Of a stretch of 64,000 bases of DNA, positions 17,104 to 26,220 are shown piece by piece. The stretch's first letter is position 1. Every line of letters starts with the position of its first letter. The translations under genes and the position numbers were made by a program. Under the pieces are notes generated by a model, which searched no databases, had not been told where the DNA came from, and saw only the letters and a list, made by a program, of their open reading frames with translations. The DNA comes from Desulfallas thermosapovorans DSM 6562 (lineage in GTDB: Bacteria > Bacillota > Desulfotomaculia > Desulfotomaculales > Desulfallaceae): the NCBI RefSeq assembly GCF_008124625.1, contig NZ_VNHM01000013.1:23278-87277 (forward strand). Direction: 5' to 3'.

Positions 17104-17967
17104 ATGTATATTAACGAAGGTTATATAAACGATCTTGTCAGTCGCGCTTTGGTTGAGGACATCGGTTCTGGTGATTTGACCACGGACAGCATTGTACCAG
17201 GCGATCTAGAGGTGACCGGTTTTATTAAAGCGAAGCAGGATGGTGTGGTGGCCGGTTTACCCGTGGCCCGGGCGGTGTTCCGCTGCCTGGATGCCGACCT
17301 GCATTTTGCACCCCGGGTGGCGGAAGGGGCCAGGGTCAAGGCCGGTGATGTGCTGGTGCAGCTAAGCGGGCGGGCCCGAACCATACTTACCGGGGAACGG
17401 TTGGCCCTTAATTTTCTGCAGCGCCTGTCGGGGATAGCCACCGCCACGGCAGAACTGGTGGAAAAGGTGCGGGATTACCCGGTGCGCATCGTGGATACCC
17501 GTAAAACCACCCCGGGCCTGCGTTTACTAGAAAAATACGCTGTCCGGGTGGGGGGCGGGCATAACCACCGCTTGGGCTTGTTTGATGCCGTGCTGATTAA
17601 AGATAACCATATCCGGGTAGCCGGTGGTATTAAACAAGCTGTGGAAAGGGCCCGGGCCCGGGTGCCCCATACCGCTAAAATAGAGGTGGAAACCGAGGAT
17701 CTGGACGGCGTCAAGGAAGCCCTGGAGGCGGGAGCCGATATCATTATGCTGGATAACATGGACACCGGTACCATGACCCGGGCCGTGCGACTGGCCAATG
17801 GCCGGGCGCTGGTGGAGGCTTCCGGGTGTATCAACGCCCAAACCGTTGAGGCGGTGGCGGCCACCGGGGTGGATATCATTTCGGTGGGGGCACTGACCCA
17901 TTCCGCCACTGCGCTGGATATCAGTTTGGATGTAGGGGAGCTTAAACCCATGCCCGTAAAAGCTTAA
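17104..17967 (+). CDS. nadC: Nicotinate-nucleotide pyrophosphorylase (carboxylating)
   Basis: A 287-residue quinolinate phosphoribosyltransferase that converts quinolinate and PRPP to nicotinate mononucleotide. Family motifs include DTRKTTPGLR near residue 132, GGGHNHRLGLFD near 152, and LVEASGCIN near 238. It lies 110 bp after nadB and finishes the operon. birA follows with its own promoter. Confidence 0.95.
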   Translation: MYINEGYINDLVSRALVEDIGSGDLTTDSIVPGDLEVTGFIKAKQDGVVAGLPVARAVFRCLDADLHFAPRVAEGARVKAGDVLVQLSGRARTILTGERLALNFLQRLSGIATATAELVEKVRDYPVRIVDTRKTTPGLRLLEKYAVRVGGGHNHRLGLFDAVLIKDNHIRVAGGIKQAVERARARVPHTAKIEVETEDLDGVKEALEAGADIIMLDNMDTGTMTRAVRLANGRALVEASGCINAQTVEAVAATGVDIISVGALTHSATALDISLDVGELKPMPVKA

Positions 17968-17992
17968 ACGTAAACCTTTGCAAATGTTGTGG

Positions 17993-18021
17993 TTGACAAT
18001 GATTCTGGTGAGAATTACAAT
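17993..18021 (+). promoter_or_regulatory. Promoter for birA
   Basis: A perfect TTGACA and TACAAT with a 17-bp spacer lie in the nadC-birA gap, 66 bp before the birA start. Confidence 0.7.
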
Positions 18022-18086
18022 TAATTTGATCGCTGCATGGCTTAATATAACATGTTGCGGGTGCGGCAAAATGGAGTGGGCAAATT

Positions 18087-19058
18087 ATGAAGGGCACTAT
18101 AGTGCAAATTTTAAAGCAGAGCGGTGATTGGGTTTCCGGGGAATACCTGTGCCGGGAGCTTGGTGTATCCCGCACGGCGGTGTGGAAACATATCCGAAAT
18201 CTGCGGGAGGAAGGTTACGACATCGAGGCCCGGGCCAACCTGGGGTATCGCCTGCGCAGTGTGCCCGATGTTCCTTATCCCGGGGAGGTTGCCGAGGGGC
18301 TGGGCACCGCAGTGATGGGCAGCCGGATTGAATACTTTGTTGATTTACCAACCACCAACGACGAGGCCAAAAAGCTGGCCCGGGCGGGCTACCCCGAAGG
18401 TACGGTGGTGGTGGCCGAAACCCAGAGCGGCGGTAAAGGCAGGATGGGGCGGTTTTGGTTTTCACCCCGGGCCAGGGGGTTGTGGTTTTCTGTGATATTG
18501 CGCCCGCCGGTCAATTTAGTGGAAACCCCCCAGATGACCATGGTGGCCGCCGTGGCGGTGGCGCTGGCGGTTCGGGAGCACACCGGGGTTGCGGCGGGCA
18601 TTAAATGGCCCAATGATTTGCTGGTAGAAGGCAAGAAGCTGTGTGGTATACTGGTGGAACTAAACGCTGAAATCGACCGGGTCAATTTTATGGTGGCGGG
18701 CATTGGTTTAAATATAAATATTGACAGCAAACAATTCCCCCCCGAGCTGGTGGGTATAGCCACATCTTTAAAAATTGAGACCGGGCGTCATATACCCCGG
18801 GTGCCTGTGCTGCGGGTGCTGCTGCAATCTTTGGAAATCTGGTACCAGCGCTGGTTGCAGGAGGGGTTTGCACCTGTACTGGAGAAGTGGCGGGAATTAT
18901 GTGTTACTCTGGATTGCCCGGTTACCGTACATACTATTAAAGGCAGCTATGCCGGCCACGCCCTGGATGTGGACGAAACCGGGGCGCTGCTGGTGCAAAG
19001 GACTGACGGTACAGTGGAGCGCCTGGTGGCGGGGGAGGTGTCGCTGCGAAAAAGATAA
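18087..19058 (+). CDS. birA: Bifunctional biotin-[acetyl-CoA-carboxylase] ligase / biotin repressor
   Basis: A 323-residue protein with an N-terminal winged helix (residues 1-65, SRTAVWKHIRNLREEGY), so it is the repressor-type BirA. A biotinyl ligase core follows (GGKGRMGRFW near 115, KWPNDLLV near 172) with a C-terminal domain. It attaches biotin to carboxylases and, as biotinyl-AMP dimer, represses biotin genes. Two matching operators in this window, before bioY and before bioB, support the regulatory role. Confidence 0.95.
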   Translation: MKGTIVQILKQSGDWVSGEYLCRELGVSRTAVWKHIRNLREEGYDIEARANLGYRLRSVPDVPYPGEVAEGLGTAVMGSRIEYFVDLPTTNDEAKKLARAGYPEGTVVVAETQSGGKGRMGRFWFSPRARGLWFSVILRPPVNLVETPQMTMVAAVAVALAVREHTGVAAGIKWPNDLLVEGKKLCGILVELNAEIDRVNFMVAGIGLNINIDSKQFPPELVGIATSLKIETGRHIPRVPVLRVLLQSLEIWYQRWLQEGFAPVLEKWRELCVTLDCPVTVHTIKGSYAGHALDVDETGALLVQRTDGTVERLVAGEVSLRKR

Positions 19059-19117
19059 GCATAAGGTTCCATGTCATTGTTAAAAAGACTGTAAGCCAGC
19101 GCGGACTTGTATAAAAT

Positions 19118-19143
19118 TACCGCTTTGTTAGGCGGTAGTTTTT
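19118..19143 (+). terminator. Terminator of birA
   Basis: The arms TACCGC and GCGGTA enclose an 8-base loop and are followed by GTTTTT. Confidence 0.75.
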
Positions 19144-19148
19144 AATAG

Positions 19149-19190
19149 TTGAATAGTTAACCTGTTCGGCTTGCCGGGTTAACTATTCAA
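19149..19190 (+). promoter_or_regulatory. BirA operator upstream of bioY
   Basis: Two 14-bp arms, TTGAATAGTTAACC and GGTTAACTATTCAA, are perfect inverted repeats separated by 14 bp. The TTAACC-N14-GGTTAA geometry is the established Firmicute biotin-repressor operator. It lies 239 bp before the bioY start because a dispersed repeat sits between them. Confidence 0.9.
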
Positions 19191-19295
19191 ATGCGCTATA
19201 TTGCTGTCGCGTTCAGTTGTTGCCCTTCTCAGTTGGTGCTACCCAATTGGGTAGCACCACCAGGTGCCGGGTGCCTACCGGTTGCAGGTCAAAGG

Positions 19296-19380
19296 CTTTC
19301 AACCTTGTATGCATGCCCTTTCCAGGGCACAAAACGTCATGAAAGAAATTCTTTCTGACTTTCAACACCTGACACCAAAA
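19296..19380 (+). repeat. Dispersed intergenic repeat, copy 3 (+)
   Basis: An 85-bp copy with CTTTCAACCTTGTATGC at the left, the GAAAGAAATTCTTTC palindrome, and CTGACACCAAA at the right. It lies in the 5' untranslated region of bioY, between operator and gene. Confidence 0.85.
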
Positions 19381-19428
19381 ACTGGTTTTATCAACCATGA
19401 TAGTTCGAAAAAAGGGAGTGTATGCAAA

Positions 19429-20004
19429 TTGAGCAAGTTAACACCGCGGGACATGGCCCTGGTGGCCATGTTTGCTTCACTGGCTGTGGTGGCCGCGCTT
19501 TTGTTTCGTTTTTTTGGCGGTATGATTGTGCCCTTTAGCCTGATGCCCTTTGTAGCGCTGCTGGCCGGGGGGCTATTGGGGGCCAGGCTGGGGGCGCTGA
19601 GTATGGGTATTTATGTGCTGATGGGGGTGCTGGGCTTACCGGTATTTGAAAAACCGCCCTATGGAGGACCGGCCTATATTCTATCCCCCACCTTCGGTTT
19701 TTTGCTGGGATTTATTTTAGCCGCCCTGGTGACGGGTTTGGTCTTGCATGGCCGGACCGATGCCGGCCCGGTGCGCCTTTCCCTGGCCATGCTGGCGGGC
19801 CTGGCCATGATTTGGGTTGTGGGACTACCGTATCTATATGTAATATTGAATTTCTATATGGGTCAATCCTATGATCTGGCAAAAATTATAACGCTCTTTT
19901 TTGTTCCTTTTATAGGTTTTGATTTGCTTAAAGTACTGGCGGCCGGGGTGCTTATACGTGCAGTGGGGGCGCGCTTGCCGGTGCTTAGGGCACAGGGGAA
20001 CTGA
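19429..20004 (+). CDS. bioY: Biotin transporter, BioY family
   Basis: A 191-residue membrane protein with about six hydrophobic helices, the S-component of a biotin ECF transporter. Conserved features include the VFEKPPYGGPAYILSPTFG stretch near residue 75. The TTG start at 19429 is preferred, with GGGAG about 10 bp upstream. A longer reading to 19264 would translate the dispersed repeat and is rejected. A BirA operator upstream makes biotin-dependent repression likely. No EcfAA'T genes are here, so it uses shared modules or acts alone. Confidence 0.9.
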   Translation: MSKLTPRDMALVAMFASLAVVAALLFRFFGGMIVPFSLMPFVALLAGGLLGARLGALSMGIYVLMGVLGLPVFEKPPYGGPAYILSPTFGFLLGFILAALVTGLVLHGRTDAGPVRLSLAMLAGLAMIWVVGLPYLYVILNFYMGQSYDLAKIITLFFVPFIGFDLLKVLAAGVLIRAVGARLPVLRAQGN

Positions 20005-20026
20005 TGGATATAATGTGATCATATAA

Positions 20027-20048
20027 CCCCGGAACACCGGGGCTTTTT
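20027..20048 (+). terminator. Terminator of bioY
   Basis: The arms CCCCGG and CCGGGG enclose an AACA loop and are followed by CTTTTT. Confidence 0.85.
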
Positions 20049-20266
20049 CATGTCCGGTATTTCGGGATCAGGTTGATGGTTTTTGGTTTTTTATGGTTAA
20101 CAGCAACGAAACAGTAAAGGTGAATTGGCATTACCGGGCGCAGGATTATGTAACCCATGGTCCCGTTGCGCCGCTGAAAAAACAATGCTATCATAATTCC
20201 GGCGGCTTTTGCGATTGTCAATTGCCGGTTCACAATTTCACCGGGGCAGCCCGGCGGAGGATAAAA

Positions 20267-20962
20267 ATGGCACACAGAGTACTGGTTGTTGACGATGAAA
20301 AATCGATAGTCAGGCTTGTAACCTTTAATCTTGAAAAGGAAGGTTTTATACCCCTGGAGGCTTACAACGGCAGGGAAGCACTGCGCCTGGTGGAAGAGCA
20401 AAACCCGGATCTGGTGGTACTGGATTTAATGCTGCCGGGATTGGACGGGCTGGAAGTTTGCCGCCGCATTCGCCAGGCGGGTCACGGGATGGGGGTAATT
20501 ATGCTTACCGCCAAAGACCAGGAAATAGACAGGGTACTGGGTTTGGAACTGGGAGCCGATGACTATATCACCAAACCCTTTAGCCCGCGGGAACTGGTGG
20601 CCAGGGTCAAGGCGGTGCTCCGGCGGACAGCGGCCCGCCAGGAATACACACGGTCCGGAGAGATAATTAAAACCGGTGCTCTGGTTATTGACGCCGGCAA
20701 ATATGAAGTGAAAGTCGACGGTAAACCGGTGGAACTTACCCCGAAGGAATTTGAACTGCTGAACTTTTTAGCCAGGAACCCCGGCAAGGTTATGAGCAGG
20801 GACGTGCTTTTGGACAACATCTGGGATTATGCCTTCAGCGGTGATACCAGGATTGTTGATGTGCACATAAGTAATATACGGGAAAAAATTGAGCCCAGTC
20901 CCAAAAACCCGGTGTATATAAAGACGGTAAGGGGAGTGGGCTACAAATTCAGGGGAGATTAA
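20267..20962 (+). CDS. phoP: Response regulator, PhoP/PhoB type
   Basis: A 231-residue OmpR-class regulator: a receiver domain (acidic pocket D9-D10, phospho-acceptor D53, K near 103) and a C-terminal winged helix (residues 130-230). ATG 20267 has GGAGG 6 bp upstream. It overlaps nothing and is 9 bp from the kinase gene. The pst operon on the opposite strand, with Pho boxes, identifies this as the phosphate-starvation regulator rather than another OmpR-type system. Confidence 0.9.
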   Translation: MAHRVLVVDDEKSIVRLVTFNLEKEGFIPLEAYNGREALRLVEEQNPDLVVLDLMLPGLDGLEVCRRIRQAGHGMGVIMLTAKDQEIDRVLGLELGADDYITKPFSPRELVARVKAVLRRTAARQEYTRSGEIIKTGALVIDAGKYEVKVDGKPVELTPKEFELLNFLARNPGKVMSRDVLLDNIWDYAFSGDTRIVDVHISNIREKIEPSPKNPVYIKTVRGVGYKFRGD

Positions 20963-20971
20963 ATATAACCG

Positions 20972-22756
20972 GTGTTAAAATTCAAGCATTTAAGATGGAA
21001 GTTTACCGTCACCTGTGTCGGTCTGGTGATACTCTCCATGCTGGTCCTGGGGGTTTACCTGCTGCATTCCCTGGAGAAATACTATTATCATAATTTGGAG
21101 AACAAATTAACAACCCAGGGTAAATTAATATCCCGCCATGTTGAGGGTATGACCGGAGGCTTGAATCTGCCCGTAATGGAAAGAATGGTGGAACAGTTCA
21201 GCAGCGATGTTAACGCCCGGGTAACCATCATTGATGCAAAGGGCGTTGTGCTGGGGGATTCCGAAGAAGATGCCGGGCAGATGGAGAACCACCTGACCAG
21301 GCCGGAGGTGCAGCAGGCCCTGGCCGGGGGAACCGGTATGGCAATTCGTTACAGCAGCACCTTGAACAGTGATATGATGTACGTGGCCGTGCCCGTTATG
21401 GCCGGTGGTGAAACAACCGGCTTTGTGCGCCTTGCGGTTTCCCTGGCGGCAACCAGGCAGGCCTTGTTTAACCTGTGGTCGGCGGTGCTGCTGGCTATTT
21501 TGCTGGCTGTATTGATAACGTTGCCGGTAACCCTGACCCTGGGTAAAAAGGTAACCCAACCGCTGGAATCCCTCATTGTCTTTGCCAGGCGTATTTCCGG
21601 CGGTGATTACGACCACCGGGTCAGCATCAAGAGCAGTGACGAAATCGGGGAGCTGGCCGGCACTCTGGATGATATGGCCGCAACCATTAAGGAGCAGGTG
21701 CGCCAGGTTACCGAGGGTAAAAATAAACTGGAAGCGGTACTGGCCAGCATGACCAGCGGTGTCATTTTTGTCGACAATAAAGGCCAAATAAACCTTGTCA
21801 ACCCGGCTGCGGAGAATTTTCTTGCTTTCATGACACCCGGGGGAGCGGGTATACCCCATACCGCTTCTGTTCGACACCCGGAGCTATCCGCGGCAATAGA
21901 CGAGGCCCTAAAGACAGGCAGGATTGTGGAACGACAAATTAAAATACTTGTTCCCCGGGAAACTGTCCTTGAGGTGATCATATCTCCCTTTTTAGGTGAA
22001 GAAGGACAATTAAACGGGGTTGTGGCTGTGCTACACGATATTACCCGTATCAGGAAGCTGGAAAAAATACGCACGGAATTTGTCGATAACGTTTCCCACG
22101 AGTTGAAAACACCGGTTACGGCCATCAAAGGGTTCACCGAGACGCTCCTGGACGGGGCCATGCACCAGGAAGAGACCTGCCGGGAGTTTATAGAAATTAT
22201 TGACCATGAAGCCGGGCGATTGAGCCGGCTGATTCAAGATTTACTGGACCTGTCCAGAATTGAGTATAACCGGGTGCAGGCCCGGTTTGAAATAATTAAC
22301 CTTGTGCCGGTTATTCACCAGACCGTACTTAAACTGCGGGGATACGCGGAGAATAAGGGATTGGAGTTAATCCTGGATCTGCCCGGAAAGGACGTGCCGG
22401 TTCGGGTGGACAGGGATATGATTGAACAAGTATTATTAAACCTTGTTGACAACGCCGTGAAGTATACACCGCCCCGGGGCCGGGTCAAAATAGAGCTTGC
22501 TGAAGCAGCAAACCAGGTTACCGTGTGGGTGCGGGATACCGGTGCCGGTATACCCCAGGAGGATTTGGACCGGGTTTTTGAAAGGTTTTACCGGGTGGAC
22601 AAAACCAGGAGCCGCGCTCTGGGGGGAACCGGTTTGGGGCTCAGTATCGTTAAACATATTATCGATTTGCACGGGGGTACCGTGGGGGTTTATAGCACAC
22701 CGGGCATTGGTTCCAACTTTTATTTTACGCTGCCCAGGGGGGCAGATAAAAAGTAG
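20972..22756 (+). CDS. phoR: Sensor histidine kinase, PhoR type
   Basis: A 594-residue membrane kinase starting at GTG 20972. Order: TM helix near 10-30, extracytoplasmic sensing region, TM helix near 168-190, HAMP (190-245), PAS (250-360), dimerisation domain with phospho-accepting H376 (VSHELKTP), and an ATPase domain with DTGAGIP and GGTGLGLSI. This is the full-length Bacillus-type PhoR architecture. It presumably phosphorylates PhoP when phosphate is scarce. Confidence 0.9.
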   Translation: MLKFKHLRWKFTVTCVGLVILSMLVLGVYLLHSLEKYYYHNLENKLTTQGKLISRHVEGMTGGLNLPVMERMVEQFSSDVNARVTIIDAKGVVLGDSEEDAGQMENHLTRPEVQQALAGGTGMAIRYSSTLNSDMMYVAVPVMAGGETTGFVRLAVSLAATRQALFNLWSAVLLAILLAVLITLPVTLTLGKKVTQPLESLIVFARRISGGDYDHRVSIKSSDEIGELAGTLDDMAATIKEQVRQVTEGKNKLEAVLASMTSGVIFVDNKGQINLVNPAAENFLAFMTPGGAGIPHTASVRHPELSAAIDEALKTGRIVERQIKILVPRETVLEVIISPFLGEEGQLNGVVAVLHDITRIRKLEKIRTEFVDNVSHELKTPVTAIKGFTETLLDGAMHQEETCREFIEIIDHEAGRLSRLIQDLLDLSRIEYNRVQARFEIINLVPVIHQTVLKLRGYAENKGLELILDLPGKDVPVRVDRDMIEQVLLNLVDNAVKYTPPRGRVKIELAEAANQVTVWVRDTGAGIPQEDLDRVFERFYRVDKTRSRALGGTGLGLSIVKHIIDLHGGTVGVYSTPGIGSNFYFTLPRGADKK

Positions 22757-22777
22757 ACAGGTAGCTGGATTGAATAA

Positions 22778-22816
22778 GTAAGAGGCGGCTTGGGAAAGAA
22801 AAGCCTGCCTCTTATT
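22778..22816. terminator. Bidirectional terminator between phoR and pstS
   Basis: The inverted repeat AAGAGGC-GGCTT / AAGCC-TGCCTCTT has an A-rich left flank and a T-rich right flank, so it can end both convergent transcripts. Confidence 0.65.
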
Positions 22817-22911
22817 GTATTTATTCTGACCTTGCCGGTGCGGCATGTTGCCCGGGACAAAAGCTGTAGATTTCTTACAGGTCATTTGTACCGGTAACCT
22901 GCCTGTATTAT

Positions 22912-23787
22912 TTATTTTACGGGAATGTAGCCGGCTTCCTCAACTATGGCCTGCCCTTCGGCACTGAACCCGTAATCCAGGTAAGCTTTGGCAACGCCCC
23001 GGGCTTCACCGGCGGTATACATGTTCAGGTTCCGTACGATGGGATACTCCTTGCTCTTGGCGGTTTCCAGGGTAGGTTCTACGGGGCTGCCGTCTTCAGC
23101 ACTTACAGGCACTGCTTTAACGGAGCTGTTTACAAAGGCCAAACCGCAGTAACCGATGGCTGTTTCCTCCTGGGCAATAGAATTGACCATGGCGGCGTTG
23201 GAAGCAGTTTTCCGGGCGCCGGCAGCAAATTCTTCATTTTCAAGGACATGCTCCTTGAAAAATTCGTATGTGCCGGAGCTGCTGTCCCTGGTATAAACCA
23301 AAATTTCCGCGTCGTCACCGCCCACGTCCTTCCAGTTGGTGATCTTGCCGGTAAAGATATCCTTTAACTGGGCCAGGCTGAGGGTTTTTACGGGGTTGTC
23401 CGGGTGAATGATCACAGCCAGGGCATCATAGCCCACCACATATTCCTTAACTTCACCGTCAATTTGTTCCCTTTCCGAGTCTTTGATTTCCCGGGAGGCC
23501 ATGGCAATTTCCGTGGTGCCGTTTATTAGCGCTGCAATTCCGTTACCCGAGCCCGTGCCCGAGATAATCACTTCAGCTTCCGGGTGAATTTCATGAAATG
23601 CTTCTGCCCAACCCTGAGCAATGGGGGTTACTGTGGTGGAGCCGTTTATCTGTAAAGAACCGCTTAAGGCCGCATCGTTTTGCTGTACATTTCCTGCATT
23701 GCTTCCGCCGCCGCAGCCGGATGCCATAGCCGCCGCCAGTATCAAAACCACCAGTAACCAGGACGCGCGTAACAGTTTTTTAAACAT
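22912..23787 (-). CDS. pstS: Phosphate ABC transporter substrate-binding lipoprotein
   Basis: A 291-residue lipoprotein with a signal peptide and lipobox ending at C25 (MASGC). The mature part has PstS motifs: NGSTTVTPI near 49, SGTGSGNGIAAL near 77, and YTRDSSSGTYEFF near 165. It binds phosphate outside the membrane for PstCAB. It is the last gene of the set, after phoU, separated by a 125-bp gap with its own Pho box. In most genomes pstS is first. Confidence 0.95.
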   Translation of the reverse strand: MFKKLLRASWLLVVLILAAAMASGCGGGSNAGNVQQNDAALSGSLQINGSTTVTPIAQGWAEAFHEIHPEAEVIISGTGSGNGIAALINGTTEIAMASREIKDSEREQIDGEVKEYVVGYDALAVIIHPDNPVKTLSLAQLKDIFTGKITNWKDVGGDDAEILVYTRDSSSGTYEFFKEHVLENEEFAAGARKTASNAAMVNSIAQEETAIGYCGLAFVNSSVKAVPVSAEDGSPVEPTLETAKSKEYPIVRNLNMYTAGEARGVAKAYLDYGFSAEGQAIVEEAGYIPVK

Positions 23788-23857
23788 GCTGATCTCTCCC
23801 CTTTTCTTTTTTACTAAACTTTCTTTTAATCAATATAGCAGACAGTTTTTTAGCGGG

Positions 23858-23895
23858 ATTAAAGTATTTGTAAATTAAGTAAATCTAAGGTTAAA
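23858..23895 (-). promoter_or_regulatory. Pho box upstream of pstS
   Basis: On the minus strand, four TTTA(A/C)-like hexamers (TTTAAC, TTTACT, TTTACA, TTTAAT) recur with starts 9-12 bp apart, close to the 11-bp direct-repeat spacing of Bacillus PhoP sites. It lies about 70-110 bp before the pstS start. Confidence 0.65.
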
Positions 23896-23912
23896 GTTTA
23901 TGGGGCAACGTT

Positions 23913-24572
23913 TTAGGATTCATTTAGTTCAAGTCGTTCCCCGGTAATCATATAGATAATCCATTCGCTTAAATTGGTGGCATGGTCGCCGATACGTTCC
24001 AGGTACCTGGCAATGAACAAAAGGTAGGTGGCCTGTTTAACATTCCCTGGGTCCCTGGTCATCAGTTCAACCAGTTCATTGAATACTTTATGATACAGAA
24101 TATTGATCTCATGATCGTGCATGGCGGCCTTAAGGGCCAGGTTGCGGTCCTGGTTCACGTAGGCGGTTAAATTCTCCCTTACCATTTGCATGGCCAGCTC
24201 CGCCATGCGCGGCACATCCACCAGCGGCTTGATAAATGGTTCGCTGCCCAGCTGCAGAACAACCTTGCCGATGTTGCAGGCGTAATCGCCCATTCTTTCC
24301 AGGTCGGTGTTGATTTTCAGTGCGGTGCCGATAAACCTGAGGTCCCGGGCCATGGGCTGCTGCAGTGCCAGCAGTGATAGGCACCTGCTCTCAATGGCCA
24401 GTTCCAGGCGATCAATTTTTTCGTCGTCCATAACCACTTTTTCCGCCAGGTCCAAATCCTGGTGTTTTAAAGCCACCACCGCCATATCAATGGCGTTTTC
24501 AACCAGTTTGCCCATTTGCAGTATATCGTTTCTTAAATTGCTTAACTGTTCTTGAAAAGATTCCCTTGCCAT
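23913..24572 (-). CDS. phoU: Phosphate signalling / transport regulator PhoU
   Basis: A 219-residue all-helical protein with two PhoU repeats. The metal-binding type motifs ERMGDYACNI near residue 89 and ERIGDHATNL near 192 occur once per repeat. PhoU modulates Pst transport and communicates with PhoR. It begins 15 bp after pstB ends, in the same transcript. Confidence 0.95.
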   Translation of the reverse strand: MARESFQEQLSNLRNDILQMGKLVENAIDMAVVALKHQDLDLAEKVVMDDEKIDRLELAIESRCLSLLALQQPMARDLRFIGTALKINTDLERMGDYACNIGKVVLQLGSEPFIKPLVDVPRMAELAMQMVRENLTAYVNQDRNLALKAAMHDHEINILYHKVFNELVELMTRDPGNVKQATYLLFIARYLERIGDHATNLSEWIIYMITGERLELNES

Positions 24573-24587
24573 GCCGAAAGTCTCCTT

Positions 24588-25343
24588 TTAGCCGAACCTG
24601 CCGGTAATATAGTCTTCGGTGTGCTTTACCCGCGGGGCGGTAAATATGGTATTGGTCATGCCATATTCAATTAGCTCGCCGTTAAGGAAAAAACCTGTAA
24701 AATCAGAGACCCGCGCCGCCTGCTGCATATTATGGGTAACAATGACTATGGTATAATTCTCTTTTAACTGGTGGATCAGATCTTCCAGTTTAGCGGTGGA
24801 AATAGGGTCCAGGGCCGAGGCGGGCTCATCCATCAGTATTACCTGCGGGTCCACTGCCAGAACCCTGGCGATCACCAGCCTTTGCTGCTGTCCTCCGGAT
24901 AACCCCAGGGCTGGTTTGTGCAGCCGGTCCTTTACCTCATCCCAGAGGGCGGCTGCCCGCAAGCTGTTTTCCACGATTTCATTTAAGGTGTTTTTGTTTT
25001 TATGGCCGTGAATACGCGGGCCGTAGGCTATGTTATCGTAAACGGACATGGGGAAAGGATTGGGTTTTTGAAAAACCATACCGATTTTTTTGCGTAATTC
25101 CACCGGGTCTACCCCGGCGGCATAAATGCTATTACCGTCCAGCAACACTTCTCCCTCTATTCTGGTGCCGTCAATGACATCATTCATCCGGTTCAAGGTG
25201 CGTAAAAAGGTGGATTTGCCGCAACCCGAGGGGCCGATTAAAGCTGTGACCTTGTTTTCCTTAATTGGCAGGCTGACATTAATTAAAGCTTGAAATTCTT
25301 TGTAATACAGGTTAAGGTTTCTGGTTTCCATTTTATTGCCCAT
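24588..25343 (-). CDS. pstB: Phosphate ABC transporter ATP-binding protein
   Basis: A 251-residue ABC ATPase with Walker [10 protein letters not shown] near residue 37, the signature LSGGQQQR near 148, Walker B VILMDEP near 168 and the H-loop VTHNM near 206. It powers PstC/PstA. ATG 25343 is used; a second ATG four codons on is also possible. Confidence 0.95.
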   Translation of the reverse strand: MGNKMETRNLNLYYKEFQALINVSLPIKENKVTALIGPSGCGKSTFLRTLNRMNDVIDGTRIEGEVLLDGNSIYAAGVDPVELRKKIGMVFQKPNPFPMSVYDNIAYGPRIHGHKNKNTLNEIVENSLRAAALWDEVKDRLHKPALGLSGGQQQRLVIARVLAVDPQVILMDEPASALDPISTAKLEDLIHQLKENYTIVIVTHNMQQAARVSDFTGFFLNGELIEYGMTNTIFTAPRVKHTEDYITGRFG

Positions 25344-25371
25344 GTAATTTAATCACCCTTTAACATTTTCA

Positions 25372-26220
25372 TTACCGCATTCGTTTCAGCCTCATTCTTG
25401 TGCGGATGGCCACCGCCACCAGATTCATGGCACCCACCATGGCCAGAAGAACCAGTGCGGCCCCGAAGGCCATATGCTGGGATACATTGGGCACTTCCGT
25501 GGATATGGCATAAAGGTGGTACGGCAGCGCCATCACCTGGTCATATATTGAACCGGGCAATCCGGGGGTGTAAATCACCGCCGCGGTAAACATAATGGGC
25601 GCTGTTTCCCCCGCCGCACGGCCGATACCTAAAATGGTGCCGGTGAGTATGGAGGGTAAGGCTGTGGGCAGCACCACCCGGCGCACCGTCTGCCACCGGG
25701 TGGCCCCCAGGGCCAGGCTGGCATGCCGGTAATCGTCCGGAACCGCCCGCAGTGCTTCCTCGGCGGTGGAAATAATTACGGGCAGGGTTAAAATGCCCAG
25801 GGTGAGGGCACCGGCAGCCAGGGATTGCCCCAGGCCCAGCGCCAGCACGAACATGCCCATACCGAACAGCCCGTACACCACCGAGGGTACCCCGGCCAGG
25901 TTGATAATGGCTATCCTGACCAGCCGGGTGAAAAGGTTTTCCCGGGCATATTCCACAAGGTAAATCGCGGTACCGATGCCCAGGGGCAGTGCCACCAGCA
26001 CGGTTCCTGTAGTAAGGGCCAAAGTGCCGGCAATGGCCGGAAAAATCCCGCCCTCGGTGAGAAATTTGCGCGGTGGCTGGGTTAAAAATTCCCAGGTCAG
26101 GGCGGGCCAGCCTTTCCAAACCAAATACCCATTAATGGCCACCACCGGAATTATGGCCAGAAAAGTCAACGCCGCCAGTGCCCCGAAACCTGCCTTTTCC
26201 TTTAACCGTTTGCTCATCAT
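25372..26220 (-). CDS. pstA: Phosphate ABC transporter permease PstA
   Basis: A 282-residue membrane protein with about six helices and the binding-protein-dependent transport EAA loop (ASLALGATRWQTV near residue 167). Its start overlaps the pstC stop by 4 bp, showing translational coupling. Confidence 0.95.
   Translation of the reverse strand: MMSKRLKEKAGFGALAALTFLAIIPVVAINGYLVWKGWPALTWEFLTQPPRKFLTEGGIFPAIAGTLALTTGTVLVALPLGIGTAIYLVEYARENLFTRLVRIAIINLAGVPSVVYGLFGMGMFVLALGLGQSLAAGALTLGILTLPVIISTAEEALRAVPDDYRHASLALGATRWQTVRRVVLPTALPSILTGTILGIGRAAGETAPIMFTAAVIYTPGLPGSIYDQVMALPYHLYAISTEVPNVSQHMAFGAALVLLAMVGAMNLVAVAIRTRMRLKRMR

Noticed and set aside
19264..19428. N-terminal extension of bioY
   Set aside because: It would translate the dispersed repeat, and the BioY family begins near the TTG at 19429.
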